From: Chrysopilus asiliformis
Taxonomy: Eukaryota > Arthropoda > Insecta > Diptera > Rhagionidae
Direction of reading: 5' to 3'
DNA length: 64,000 nt
Assembly (NCBI GenBank): GCA_964034945.1
Contig: OZ035960.1
Location: 31,922,368 to 31,986,367 of the forward strand
Every line of letters begins with the position of its first letter. Position 1 is the stretch's first letter. The notes under the pieces were generated by a model, which made no database searches, was not told where the DNA came from, and worked only from the letters and a program-made list of their open reading frames with translations. The position numbers and the translations under genes are program-made. Shown one piece after another: positions 52,114 through 63,263 of the stretch.

Positions 52114-52930
52114 CACCTCTATTCTTGAATACGGCGTTACGTTTATTTGCTCGATTAGTGTTCGATCGTGAGCAATCGGTATTCTTGAATACGCAGTATC
52201 TATCAACGTTCGATTTGGAATAACGCATTGCAACGCATTCGATTTTTGTTATTCTTGAATACGCCGGGAGCACTTTTTTGAGGTTAAATCACTCACTTCA
52301 AATTTCTCGCGTTTCATTTACGTTTGAATTCGGTGTTTACAAAAATGTAAGGTAAATATATTGTATGTTTAAATGAAAGATTTTAACAGTGATTTCTTAA
52401 AATAGGAGTGCAAAGAAAAACACACTAGAAGCAATGACCAATTCGCATTTTTAATTTCAAAAATGAAAAACAATCCGGACATTGCCAAGGGATATACGAG
52501 GAAGTCGCCGATAGAGATGAATTTATTGTGGGAGGAAATTCAATATATTCGACCGGAACCGGAAATCTTTTTTGAATCTGCAAAATTGCAAATAAAAATC
52601 TATGAGATTCCCAGTATTTGTATGCACTTACTGAAGAGTGTCTTAGAAATTTTTTTTGCTGGCGTAACGAATTTAACTCCTCTTACCTTAATAAATGATA
52701 CATCAGCGTAGAATCCATGGCTACTGAAGCAAATCACTTTAAAGACTTCATTTTTATTCAAAATTAAGAACAAACAATCGAATCAGCTGATGTTTGACAG
52801 CGCGTTGCATTGCGATACTTTATGTACCAAACGCGAAGCTCCCGGCGTTTTCCAGAATACCAATTGCTTAGCGAATCGAATCGAACGCGTTACGATTTTG
52901 TTCCTAACGCCGTTTTCAAGAATAGAGGTG
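52114..52930 (+). mobile_element. PIF/Harbinger-like element with zeste/MADF-like ORF, 817 bp
   Basis: Ends CACCTCTATTCTTGAATACG and (complement) CACCTCTATTCTTGAAAACG, continuing GCGTTA, are flanked by AAT. The left terminal region repeats TATTCTTGAATACG three times (52120, 52182, 52246), and GCGTTTTCCAGAATACC on the right pairs with the innermost, so the ends are long and modular. It holds a broken DNA-binding ORF. Confidence 0.65.
52463..52711 (+). pseudogene. zeste/MADF-like DNA-binding ORF remnant
   Basis: 82 codons beginning MKNNPDIAKGYTRKSPIEMN LLWEEI. NPDIAKG followed about 15 residues later by LWEEI matches the Myb/SANT-like domain shared by zeste-type regulators and Harbinger accessory proteins. 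The preceding in-frame TAA (AMTNSHF stop FQK) interrupts what should be the first helix, and a frameshift after LWEEI destroys the rest. It acts as further evidence that the host element is Harbinger-like. Confidence 0.5.
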
Positions 52931-52933
52931 AAT

Positions 52934-53538
52934 ATCCTCTGCTCAAAGCAACCAAAAGAATTCTCCTCTTCGCAACATAACACTACATCACATTGAAGCC
53001 CTTTTGAATCGCAGCCAACCCCAACGGAATGTTTTCAAAGTGAAATCGATGCAACCGAGAGCATAAAGGGAGAAGCATAAAACATGTTGCAGCATAACTG
53101 GCCACCGAATTCTGGTATCCTGATAGTATGTTTAATCTGCAAAATTCGGTTTGTGCCCTATTGTCCCAAAGGGAGGAGATTTCAAGGGCGTCAGCCTGGA
53201 TCGGCCCTTCGGCCGTGTGCGTTTACGTAGCGAAGTCCCTTTAACGCATAAGAAATCCCTTCGCGGTGCTAAGATATTCTTGCAAACCGAACGTAGTTTC
53301 CTTAGTCCCTCCGAACTGTTGCTATGCAGTTGACTCATCATCTTCGATGCACCACTAGAAATGTTGCTCTGTTACGAGTCCAAGTGTACAGGAATTTCCT
53401 CGTAGTCCGACCCTAAACTGAACCACACATGCTGTGGAATTCGCTTATGTGAATAACAAAAGAATGGAAAAAATATGTTTTCTACTTTCAAAGCAGTGGA
53501 AGATTAGTCCCAGCGAACTCTACTTAAGGCACGAATTG
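52934..53538. other. GC-richer stretch, no gene assigned
   Basis: 53140-53340 is clearly GC-richer and open on both strands (60 codons plus, 69 codons minus). Neither frame shows a known domain or good splice sites. It may be an old element or gene fragment. Confidence 0.3.
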
Positions 53539-53847
53539 CTAGCAACTTCCAACTGGCAGAGTATCTTTTTCTTGGATACACGTAAACCCGCCAGCATAGT
53601 TGCTTTCATCGTCCACACATGATATGTTGAAGTTATGTTGCTGGCTAGCTGCTATGCTTTCTGATCGCCGGGTACTTCGTATTCCGCAGAAATCTTGGAA
53701 AATTCTCAAAATACCACAGCAAAATTCCGGAGTTCGTTCATGCGCGTTCCTTGCCACATTCATCAAAGCAAAAGGACTTTTCCATTCACATTTCTCAGCC
53801 GTTTTCTTGTAAGGGACGTTGTAAAAACATTCTGGTTTCGTTTCCAT
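53539..53847 (-). CDS. candidate exon or small gene, 102 codons
   Basis: An ATG-started ORF two bases after a good acceptor (AAATTATTACAG), with G at -3 and +4. It starts METKPECFYNVPYKKTAEKC and holds eight Cys, including FCCGILRIFQDFCG. Codon use is balanced and base composition is above its surroundings. No signal peptide and no recognised domain. Overlapping plus ORFs (53600-53883) are the likely shadows. It might also be a decayed element. Confidence 0.25.
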   Translation of the reverse strand: METKPECFYNVPYKKTAEKCEWKSPFALMNVARNAHERTPEFCCGILRIFQDFCGIRSTRRSESIAASQQHNFNISCVDDESNYAGGFTCIQEKDTLPVGSC

Positions 53848-54084
53848 TCCTGTAATAATTTACAAAATGCCCAGAATGGTTAGAATCAACACGAATGTTT
53901 AAAATTCCGCACTGAATTCCATGTGATAATTCTACCGGTTCCGTAGCAATTGCAATGATAGAAATTTTAAAAATTCATAAATGGAGTTGTTTTTTTAATT
54001 TCTTTCAAATTAAAGGATGCTTGTATCAGAGTCGAGTGAAAAAAATATAGTCATTCTTACAAATCAGAATTTAAAAATAAAAAA
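53848..54084. other. no gene seen
   Basis: AT-rich sequence between the candidate ORF and the tRNA-like unit. Confidence 0.4.
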
Positions 54085-54153
54085 TCACCCACCAGGAGTT
54101 GAACTCTGGTATTTTTAACCAAAGGTAAGGAACGACACCACTAAACTACAAGC
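54085..54153 (-). pseudogene. tRNA-like Pol III unit
   Basis: The minus strand has an A-box-like TAGTTTAGTGG near the 5' end, a B-box-like GAGTTCAACTC about 40 bases on, and a T run (GATTTTTTATTTTT) just after. The T arm can pair (CCAG/CTGG), but the acceptor ends (GCTTGTA and TGGGTGA) do not pair and no anticodon arm forms, so it is a decayed tRNA or the head of a tRNA-derived SINE. Confidence 0.3.
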
Positions 54154-54407
54154 AAAAGTCCAAAAATTAGACATAATGTGTCAAACTACCGAACTGCGTT
54201 CTATTTAATTTAACTAAAAACTAAAAATTGTTAATTGAGCATAAATTTATTGCGATATCAAAGATTATGTGTCAAAAATATGTGGATTTGCTCGAAACCT
54301 CCGAAGCTAACAATTATGGATTTAGAAATATTTTTGTGTGTCAATAAAAATTGTTTAATTATTAAAAACATTCACAAAAAATCTAAACATAGATTTTGTT
54401 ACTACTA

Positions 54408-54750
54408 CACGGCAAAAAATCTTGGAGTGAATTCCAATCAAAACTGGATTACGGTGGACCTATATGTAATCCAATGGAAAATTCTAATCCAATAATATGG
54501 ATTGGAAATTTTTATAAATTTATTTTTGGTTTAATTCAGTATTAAAGTCTAAAATTTTGATTAAATTGTAGACATTAATGTTAAAAGTACTTAAGTTCGA
54601 TACATAATAAAAAACTTTTCAAATATGACTGCAAAAACGGCTAAAATATTTTCAAAAATTCGCATGTATTAAATTCCAATCCAAAATATGTATTAAGATT
54701 TCGTCAATATAATTTTTGGATTGAAAAATACTCCAGGATTTTTTGCCGTG
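54408..54750. mobile_element. 343-bp MITE, copy 2
   Basis: Ends CACGGCAAAAAATC on both sides with TA outside (54406-54407, 54751-54752). Differs from 11098-11440 at about six positions. Interior has ATCCAATAATATGGATTGG-type inverted repeats, no coding. Confidence 0.8.
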
Positions 54751-54752
54751 TA

Positions 54753-55440
54753 CGGATACCAATTGAAAAACAATTTTTTTCTATATAATTTCTGGGAGGA
54801 CTTTTGTGCATGCACTAGAAAATCGTATTCAATTTGACATGGTTTTTACTACAATTTTCGGCCAAAATTAGTTCTGGGATTTGACGTTGTTCCTTGTGAC
54901 TTTTACTTGATTTTTACTTTCCTCGTATTGTATTTATGACGGAGACCGACTCAAGAACGGGGGTAGCTAAAAAAATGTTAAACCCAAAAAAAATATGCTG
55001 CCTACAAATTGTCAGTTCATATTTCTATATCAGTTTCCGCACTACGTTTGTTAGTGTAGCCATACCGGTAGTTTTGATTTTTTGTCAAGCCAATTGTTGA
55101 AAAAAATCAGGAATTAGGGACCAGGAATGGTTCACCGGATGCAAATGTTTCACTTCTTTCTAACATACCTATTTTTAGCTGGAAACTTCCACTTGGCTCT
55201 ATCTCTTCTCCACTATTTACGATAAAAAAAAGACAAACTGATTAACACTTTTGTGCCTCGCGAAAAGTTTTGTGGGCCGCAAAAATTCAAACCTTTACTC
55301 AAACATCTTACGATAAAACAAAAAAATAGGACCTTTTTTATGAGTCATTCTTCTAGGGCCACTAGTGCCTCAAGACACCTTCCCCCGCCCTTCCGGGATT
55401 TGCACCAAAATTTATGTCGCTGGTTTTGCTGCTGACACAT
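54753..55440. other. no gene seen; family C fragment
   Basis: GACGGAGACCGACTCAAGAA CGGGGGTAG at about 54937 belongs to family C. The rest is AT-rich. Confidence 0.35.
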
Positions 55441-55444
55441 TTAA

Positions 55445-55806
55445 CACTAAACATACCAAAAGCGGTCTTTTGACCACTTATGGACTTTTGCATTTAAAAA
55501 GCGCATATAATCTTATCATTTTTGCGCACTTGACATCATGACTTTTTCTATTTATTATATCTGTGGCAACAAGTCATAAGGGCCTAAGTCTGTTTAAATA
55601 CAGATCTTTTTATCTTGATCTCAAAATCGACTTAGGCTCCTATGACTTGTTGCCACAGATATATACACTTAATATTCTATTATTATTTTTGATTTATATT
55701 TTGTTTAATTTGAGTAATACTTGTCATATACCGTTATCTACCACAGCCGGTCATTTGACCGCCCATGGTAGAAATAGGTATGTATTAAGTGCTGGTATGT
55801 TTAGTG
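55445..55806. mobile_element. piggyBac-like MITE, 362 bp, with palindromic core
   Basis: Ends CACTAAACATACCA are flanked by TTAA (55441-55444, 55807-55810). The AAAGCGGTCTTTTGACC / GGTCATTTGACCGC blocks inside the ends are also inverted. The core (55556-55665) is a second inverted repeat, ATCTGTGGCAACAAGTCATA and its complement, around a 38-bp spacer; it could be a nested MITE. Confidence 0.8.
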
Positions 55807-55810
55807 TTAA

Positions 55811-55999
55811 AATCATTAATGTTTAAAGCACCTTTGAAAGCACGGGAGTGTTTAGAAATTAGGAACGACGCTACCTCGTTTTTTACAAAGGATATACCAA
55901 TGTCTGAAAACCCTACCCAAAAACTAATGTGTGAGCAACAAGCCACGTTTTAAAATTATCCTGTCTGCCAAAATTGAATCTCCAGCACAATCCACATAC
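55811..55999. other. no gene seen
   Basis: Short AT-rich spacer between two elements. Confidence 0.4.
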
Positions 56000-57146
56000 T
56001 CTAAAAAAAATCGTTCATCAGATCTATGAAAATACTTCATTACTTTTAAGACGTGATCTTTTAATACGTTAAACTTAACTTCATTCATTTTAAGAAAAAG
56101 TATTTCATAATTTTTAAGACAGTTTCATAAATTTTTTTTTTCTAAAATATTTTTTTTATTAAAAAATGTTTTATAAAAAATAGTTAATTCATTCAAAGAC
56201 GAGAACAAACATTGTTTTTATGGAAAATTACATAAAATTTGTGAAAAAATTTGCCTTCCTTCTTATATCGCACAACAAAAAATATTTCATGGTTAGTAGA
56301 GGCTGATCCTGAAAGGGGTGAATCTGTGGACAATTTCAGAAAAATTATTTGGGAGGTGATGGTCAATCTTGCACCCATACAGAATCACAGGGTATCTAAG
56401 AAAAGCGGTGCCAAAGAAATGTGCATTTACATATTAACTCGAAACTCCTTAACTAATGAATTGATTTTCTCCAAGTTATACTTTGAAAGGTAATTGTAAT
56501 AACCCTTATTTTATTCTTTGCAGTGTTATATGTCAGAGTCGCCAGTCCGAAGATATTGGTGTCCAAAATTAGTTTTTTATTTTTCGTTAAATGTCATTTT
56601 TTTCGAAAACTTTTCATTTTTTTTTTGTTTTTACGTATTTTTTAATTCGTTATATTCTTTCCTACAAGTCACCCAAACTTATTTTGTGTCATTAAACTTA
56701 TTTTGTGCCATTAATGGTTTTCTGGTTGGAAGCAAAATGAAATGGAAGTGTATCCTGTATAAATGATTCTGAAAAGTGTAAGTGTAAAGCAAAAGCAAGT
56801 GCTTTAGCAATAGTTAAAAGAGACCAATACCAATCCAAGAAATCCAAATCATTAGGAAGAACTAAAACCTACGAGAAATTTTAATAATTTTTGACGATTG
56901 GTCAATGAACTTTTTTCATAAATTCTATGAGTAGATTTCACAAATTTTATGAAAATACGTAATAGATTTCATTAAACACTTCATGATTTCTATGAAGAAC
57001 TTCATAAAGTATAAAAATAGTATCATAAAGATAATGGATCTTTTGTCGTAGGTTTTAAGACCACACTTCAATGGTTCCAAATCACGCCAAAATTTTGATA
57101 GACTTTATGAAATGTTTCATAGATATTACGAATTATTTTTTCCGAG
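56000..57146. mobile_element. non-autonomous TIR element, about 1.15 kb
   Basis: Ends CTCTAAAAAAAATCG and (complement) CTCGGAAAAAATAATTCG, each followed by ATCTATGAAA, with TA on the left and TG on the right. Many TTCATAAA/TTTATGAA motifs are near both ends. The 80-codon plus ORF 56251-56493 lies inside and has no recognised domain. Probably Tc1/mariner-like by target. Confidence 0.45.
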
Positions 57147-59160
57147 TGCAGATTCCATTTTTTATAATGGACCATACAAGTCCAAAAGTTCTTGAAGTTG
57201 ATGAAAATCGAATCTATACTAAACAAAGCAATCCTGATGGAGACGAATGTAAGAGTAATAAACAGTTTAATTTACATTTACTTTACAAATCCTTATAACA
57301 CATTCGAAAATCCTTACAACAGATTTACAAACCCTTACGACAAACATCAATCCATCATGACATTTTTAGTAGTTTGAAATCGATTCAAAATACATAACCT
57401 ACCACATATTGATGTTCAACTTGGCGCGAAATCGCACTCGCTTGAGGTTGAAATGGATAATTTTAGAAGCGATTCCCGCGAAAGCTAAAATTGGATTGAA
57501 ATCTCTTTGATTAGGCAGTGAAAGTCTGGTTTCCTGTTACTCATTCAACATTCGACATTTTGAGAAAATTTCACTCGAAAGTGCCAGTTGATTGAATTGC
57601 CCGTTAAAAGATGATATTTTTCGAAATTGACTTCCTGTGACCCGCTTATTTCCAACATCGACCAGACTTTCGAATAATTTGCTCGTCATCAAATCCGTCA
57701 CCGATCAGCAACGTTATGAGGTGCTCCGCTGTTTTTACCTTCAGAAGACAGTTACGAGGTTTTGTCTGGGCTCATCTGAATAAAGCTGTTAAACGGTGGT
57801 GTTGTAATTACGCGCAGAAAATCATTTAGAGTTTTTATAACTCCATAACCTGCAAACAACCATTCTTTCAATCCCGCTATTTCATAGAGGTAGCCGTTAG
57901 ATCCGTCCCACTATCACTTATCGTTAGAAATACCGTTTCATTCTCGTCTAAAGAAACCTTTGAAGCGCCTGTTCAGGCTTGTTGTCCAGTAAAATGTTTT
58001 CGTCCCGTTATCTTCCAAAGCAAATTGTTACAGGCGGTTGCAAAAAGGTTGCCGCATTATTTTGTCAGATCGGAAACCACGACCAGCTCGCAACGTTATC
58101 AAATTCAGCTTGAGACTTGTTCGATTCAACAATCGGGGATAATTTTTCAAGCGGGCCTTTCGTCAAGTTCCAACACAAATTCAAATTTTGATACACAGCT
58201 GACATTAAAATTTTCTGACAGTCCACTGATGCCGCGGGTTCCAGCGAGTGTAGAGTGTAATCGATTTGGCGCCAAATTTATGTAAATAACTTGTGTAGGA
58301 AGTGCGATTTTAGGAACTATCTGTCAAAACGCTCTGATACAATATTAGTATCACAGCGTTTTTAAACAAACACTTTTAAAAAGGTGGAAAATCCTTAAAC
58401 AAACTTAAACATCTCTTCGAAATGCTCTTTATATGCTTGACATGCTTTCTGGCATTCGGGTGAAGTTTAAAAACGCCATTAAAAATTGTTACCAAGTCCC
58501 CAAAGTGGCCATTTTACAGTGTCGCGATTTTGCAAGTTGAACATAGGCTAAAAGCGAGCGAAGTTATCGCTGAAAACTTTGCTTTGGCGCGCTCAACTGT
58601 AACTGAAATCGGCCAATCGCCAAATCGTTCAGGCTTTCTGTTTTACCTGAGCGCCGGATACACTCGACTTACGCTTTATCAAAATTTTTGCGGCGTTTGT
58701 CAAAAGCAAAAACAAAAAAACAAGTTGTGTCAAAACTGTCCGAACAACAGTGCCCTGCGGCAGTAAAGACAGTTGCTTTAAAAATGGCGGCTTCCATGAA
58801 TCCCTTCCCGCTACTTTTGTTATAATGTACTGCATCCATCATCAACTGCTTCAGTATTTGTATCTATCAACAATTTGTAATGATGAGGTAGATAAATACT
58901 AAAATAAATAGATGACCGACATCTTTACAGAATTCCCTTCTGCACCTGTTCGTCCTTTGAATAAAAAGGGTTCGTATCAGTGATTTCCAATTTAAATTTA
59001 AAAAAAAAACATCCATTTCAAAATACCGCCTCAAAGAAGTCTGACTCGCTTGCAACTTCAATTAGCGAAAACCACGAGAAGCAATTTCAGTGTGCTGCTG
59101 CTGGAAATGCGCTCCTAATAGCAAGCCGATCTAGATGATGCTTTTTCTGGGGTACTTTTG
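57147..59160. other. repeat-poor, CpG-richer block; weak exon-like ORFs
   Basis: From about 57400 on the sequence is GC-richer than the window average and has no clear transposon. The frame 58034-58285 (plus), after TTGTTACAG, is open to a TAA and protein-like in composition (SSSSNTNSNFDTQLTLKFSD), but unsupported. AAAATGGCGGC at 58781-58791 matches the YY1/Pho core. A small hairpin (AAAACGCT..AGCGTTTT) lies at 58327-58364. Confidence 0.35.
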
Positions 59161-59183
59161 CAGTCCGTTTCTTTTTTCGACTC

Positions 59184-59475
59184 CGCAGCATCCGATTTGT
59201 CAACTGGACCACTCAAAGAAGCGCCGCCACGTGAATCTTCTCCATAGCGTTCCACGTGACCGTACACAAAGCGCGTCTAGTGGGAATTTCGACTCTGGAA
59301 CGAAAATGGCGGCATTTTATAACAAATATTTTAACGCTTCGAGATTACATTTGCAGTCTTGTGTGGTTTCAATTCGCAGCATCCGATTTTTATCTGCTGG
59401 ACCCGTTAAGAAGCGAATCACGTGACTATTCACAAGGCGTCGCACGTGACTGTTCTCAAGACGCGTTTAACGATA
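59184..59475. promoter_or_regulatory. duplicated E-box module, candidate promoter or enhancer
   Basis: Two modules 191 bp apart each begin CGCAGCATCCGATTT and carry two CACGTG E-boxes about 25 bp apart: 59228 and 59253, then 59419 and 59443. AAAATGGCGGC (YY1/Pho-like) lies between them at 59303-59313. CACGTG sites bind bHLH factors such as Myc/Max, Mitf or Clock/Cycle. The target gene is not visible in the window. Confidence 0.45.
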
Positions 59476-60454
59476 CCTACCACCAACCGTAATCGCGGCT
59501 GACATTTCCGAAAAACTGGTGACACTCCAAACGAACGGGAGACCAGCAACGGGAACACGTCAACAACTCACTTGTTCATTCCGACTTCCACTCAGACGCG
59601 ACTCATCGTTGCCATTGAGAAATGTTGAATAGCATTTTAAGGGAAACCATTGCATTCAAAGAGTGAAGAGCGGCAACGACAAATTCCCCACGCACCGCTC
59701 TTGCTTCACTTCGTCTTGTGGGCGATGGCTCTGGTTACGGTTCCTTCATTTGCGGCCATCTCTTTTCGCCTCACTGCGACACACTCTTCCATGCTTCGTG
59801 AAGGGACTTTTGAGGGCGAATCCTTTTTCGTGTGTGTATTTTGAAGTGTGTTTTTCACATTCCGGTGCGCCGCAGGGGGACGAAGGAATGCCGTGGGAAA
59901 GGAGAATTCCGAGAATTTTCTGAATTCGATTTGATTGGGCGAGCATGGAGGATTTCCTCGTGTCGAATAATCGTCGTTTTAGGAGCCAACCGCCGGGGGA
60001 TCGGGGAGGAATCTCGGGTCGTGAGAATTCCAACGAAAATTGTCGACATTGCTTGGTTTTTCGACATGCGGCTCACAGAAATGGTTGTAGGAAAAGGTTC
60101 GGTTGATACGCTTTGCTGGGAAAGTTTTCTCGATAATGGGAAAGACTTTGCTTGGCCACGTGAGTACTACACGGGTTGGATTTAGTGCAAAACACATTGG
60201 CAGCAGATGTGTGGTGGGCTCATTTGAAAATTCATTCGTTCGTAAATTGCTTTCACATCAGTACCATCAGACTTTGTCGAATGAGAGAAGTTATATATAT
60301 TTACTCGAAGCGCTTTTTTCGAATTTTGAACAGATTACTCGTATACACTAAACAATGATTTAATGAAATCAAAAATCGTGCATTAACGCAACATCTGTAG
60401 TTTCACAAAATATTTGTGGCCTCTATTTTGTCATTTTATTCGAATTAGTATAAT
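59476..60454. other. possible 5' exon region downstream of the E-box module
   Basis: CpG-rich to about 60170. A consensus donor, CCAC|GTGAGT, at 60160-60165 could end a non-coding first exon on the plus strand, and it contains a fifth CACGTG (60157-60162). Overlapping ORFs on both strands (59832-60185 plus; 59746-60033 minus) show no domain. Confidence 0.3.
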
Positions 60455-60836
60455 GCTACATTTACACGAATGACAAATTTGTCATTTTTTTCTTGTCATT
60501 ATGTTAATTCCCGTGTAAATGGCATAATTTTTGTAATTTTTTCTGTCAGAAAATGTCAATCTCTCAGAAAAGAATGAACTTGTCCATTCTTTTATGCCAG
60601 ATTGTCATTCGTACAAACGCAATATTAGTTATGACAAAAGTTGAATACTAAAGTTGTCATAACTAATATTGCGTTTGCACGAATGACAATCTGGCATAAA
60701 AGAATGGACAAGTTCATTCTTTTATGAGAGATTGACATTTTCTGACAGAAAAAATTACAAAAATTATGCCATTTACACGGGAATTAACATAATGACAAGA
60801 AAAAAATGACAAATTTGTCATTCGTGTAAATGTAGC
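60455..60836. mobile_element. near-perfect foldback element, 382 bp
   Basis: Two arms of about 180 nt (starting GCTACATTTACACGAATGAC) are complementary with only two mismatches seen, around a loop of about 15 nt near 60640. ATAAT flanks both sides (60450-60454, 60837-60841), probably the target duplication. Transcription of either strand would give a long dsRNA hairpin. Confidence 0.85.
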
Positions 60837-60841
60837 ATAAT

Positions 60842-61030
60842 TATGGGTGAATATAATGTGGGTAAGGGGGTTTGGCGGGTTCCAAGCTACCCCTCATAGA
60901 GACTGAAAAATAAAAAACCAAGCGAAGCAAAGAAATCCTGAAAATGATTCAATAGATGTTCCATCCAAATGAAAATCTGTATGGCTTGCTAAATGAAGAT
61001 GAAATTTGCTGCAAACATTAGAAAAATATC
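60842..61030. other. no gene seen
   Basis: Short spacer between the foldback element and family G copy 2. Confidence 0.4.
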
Positions 61031-61515
61031 AGGAGCCTGTTTCTGGTATGGAAACTGGCTCACCGTCGTCAGAGCCTGCTTTACCATCTTCCACACAGGC
61101 TTACAGGATTTTGGTGGAGTAAAACTCGATTCGAGTATTTATACTCCGATGCCACAAACCTTATATGAATTATAAGGTTAGGGCAACATAGCTCCATCAA
61201 GCCAAGCAGGCTCTGACTGGTAAAGCAGGCTCTGGTAAAGCAGGCTCTGACGACGGTGAGCCAGCTTCCATACCAGAAACAGGCTCCTGATGGGTCTTCA
61301 GGGCAGACATGTCCGACTTGTTGGGGAGAAATTTGGATGTGAAAACATCCGCAAAAATAATATAAAAATTTTGTTATATTTTTTGCAGACCTTATAAGTT
61401 AAGAAATTCCAATAGGTTTCAGTGTTAAAAGGTTGAGTATAAACCATGAATCAGAAATGGTTCAATGGTTAAACACTAAATAGTATTAGAAAAATATATT
61501 AAACAATATTTTCTG
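61031..61515 (-). repeat. family G copy 2 with a large inverted repeat
   Basis: 61031-61085 and 61235-61290 are inverted copies (AGGAGCCTGTTTCTGG, GGCTCACCGTCGTCAGAGCC). 61285-61515 is the complement of 9540-10035 without its MITE. Within the right arm GTAAAGCAGGCTCTG is doubled. Confidence 0.6.
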
Positions 61516-61761
61516 CGAGTACATTAGCTTTTGAAAATTTTGACCACGCTTCTTGTGTCAAGATCGTCTGCTAAAAGATCGTTTTTCACCTCGAAACGGT
61601 TTAAATCGTATATTACAAATGCCATGGAACAAGATCGTCTTAAATGAGCTAACTCTTATAATTTCTAGAGAAGTACTAGCGCAGCGACAAAAACGACTTA
61701 ATTTAGTTCTGTAGTTTATCCGTTTTTCCGTTTTTATTGATAATATGTTACATCGATACCT
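61516..61761. other. no gene seen
   Basis: AT-rich spacer between family G and element J. Confidence 0.4.
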
Positions 61762-61764
61762 TTA

Positions 61765-62142
61765 AGGTAGAACCTGAATCGTACGTCGATGCGTCCGTCA
61801 TGCGTCCGTCACGTTGACAGTTCGAGTAGAATCAACGGGCTGCTATGAGTAATCCCCTAATAATACGTTTTCCGATGCGGCAGCTGCATAGAGTAGGTCG
61901 AATTTCTACTTTTACATGCGGCAACGCACGGAAATGTCATTTCGCAAAAAAGTTTGTTTACGATTTAAGCAATTTAAGTATGGAACAAATTGAAAGTAAT
62001 TGTTTCGACGATAAACTAATAGAAGAAGTGCAAAAAAAGTAAAGAAGAAGTGATTCGTTGCCGTACCCAACTGTCACCGCATAAAACTGTCTACCGGATG
62101 GACGCATGACGGACGCATCGACGTACGATTCAGGTTCTAGCT
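61765..62142 (+). mobile_element. PIF/Harbinger-like element J, copy 2, 378 bp
   Basis: Near-perfect inverted ends AGGTAGAACCTGAATCGTAC and on to CGATGCGTCCGTCATGCGTC, about 40 bp, flanked by TTA (61762-61764, 62143-62145). It holds the same MADF stub as copy 1 (47471-47848). Confidence 0.8.
61980..62042 (+). pseudogene. MADF N-terminal stub in element J copy 2
   Basis: MEQIESNCFDDKLIEEVQKK then TAA. The match to the opening of MADF domains (x-KLIEEVQ-x) is the basis; the rest of the domain is missing. Confidence 0.4.
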
Positions 62143-62158
62143 TTATGTGAAAAGGTAG

Positions 62159-62606
62159 TAGGGCAATTCACTCATGATCGTAGATAGTAAAATCGTAGAT
62201 TGTACTGTGCATCTACGATGGAAAAGTACAACGAAGCGTGAGCAGCGCTTTACTAGAGGTTGTGGGTTTTGTCGTAAATTTTTGACTCTTTTATTTATTT
62301 TCTTTACCTAAATTGTTTAAAGCATTTTTTAACTCTTAATTTATACTAAATCATATAAATACTTTAATTTATTTGCTTTTCCAATGTCCATTTTAGAGTT
62401 GGCACCAAGTTGACATGTCACAAAACATGCCTTAACCTCACTTTATTACAAGTACGACAAAAGCTACGATTTTACCATAACTTCGGGTGTGGTAGATTGT
62501 AGTTTTCGTCGTAAAAAAATTTGTATGGAGAACTGTCAAAAAACTACGATTTTATTTACGATTCTACGAGTTTACGATCAACTACGATAAAGAGTGAATA
62601 GCCCTA
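62159..62606. mobile_element. non-autonomous TIR element, 448 bp
   Basis: Ends TAGGGCAATTCACTCATGAT and (complement) TAGGGCTATTCACTCTTTAT, each followed by CGTAG-rich sequence. ATCGTAG motifs are repeated near both ends. No ORF; target duplication not clear. Confidence 0.6.
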
Positions 62607-63259
62607 GTGAATGTAGAATAGTAAGTTTCGATAAAAGCCATTCATACATTTTATGACTTTTAAAAAATTAGAAAAGTTTTTTCCCAATACTACAAGCTTC
62701 TCAGGAGAACCTTCTTTCTGCAAATACGACATTTTACCAGCACGGATCGACTTTTAAAGAAATAATGAGAAGTTGGTTTGTAGAATTTTATGAAATTGTG
62801 CCGCTTTTGAACTTTTTCACATTGAGGTATCTCAAGTATGTAACACATTAATTAAAATGTGGCTTATAAAGAGTATTTTTTCATAAATCTTCTACACCAA
62901 AAGTGTCAAACTTGCAGCATGGGGGCGGGTCGCATACAGCCCGTAGCAAGTATTTTTGCGGTCCGCGCCCTATTTAACTGTAAGTAACAAAAGCTTATTA
63001 AAAGTTTCGAAGTATGATTTTTGAAATTTCTCTTTGATAGCCTTGCATTTAAGAATAGTCTGAATCATGGGTGTAACTAGCTTTGATTGCTAGAGGGATT
63101 TAAGGACCCCATGGTCGAGAAAAGGAAGCGGCATGGAAGCGCATCGAAAAAAATTTCAATGCTCAATCCTCATCAAGCTATTTTGAATTACAATTACAAA
63201 AAAGGTTTAAGAAAGGAGGCCTTAGTGGAAAAATATTCGGCATTAAAAACCGGGGGTGA
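62607..63259. other. no gene seen; possible hAT fragment
   Basis: AGTGTCAAACTTGCAGCATG and TTTTTGCGGTCCGCGCCC (62900-62970) resemble the end of a hAT-type MITE, but only one end is present. Confidence 0.3.
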
Positions 63260-63263
63260 TTAA

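Noticed and set aside
53151..53341. GC-rich ORFs on both strands, considered as an exon or rRNA piece
   Set aside because: No rRNA block, domain or splice site could be recognised, so only the base composition is reported.
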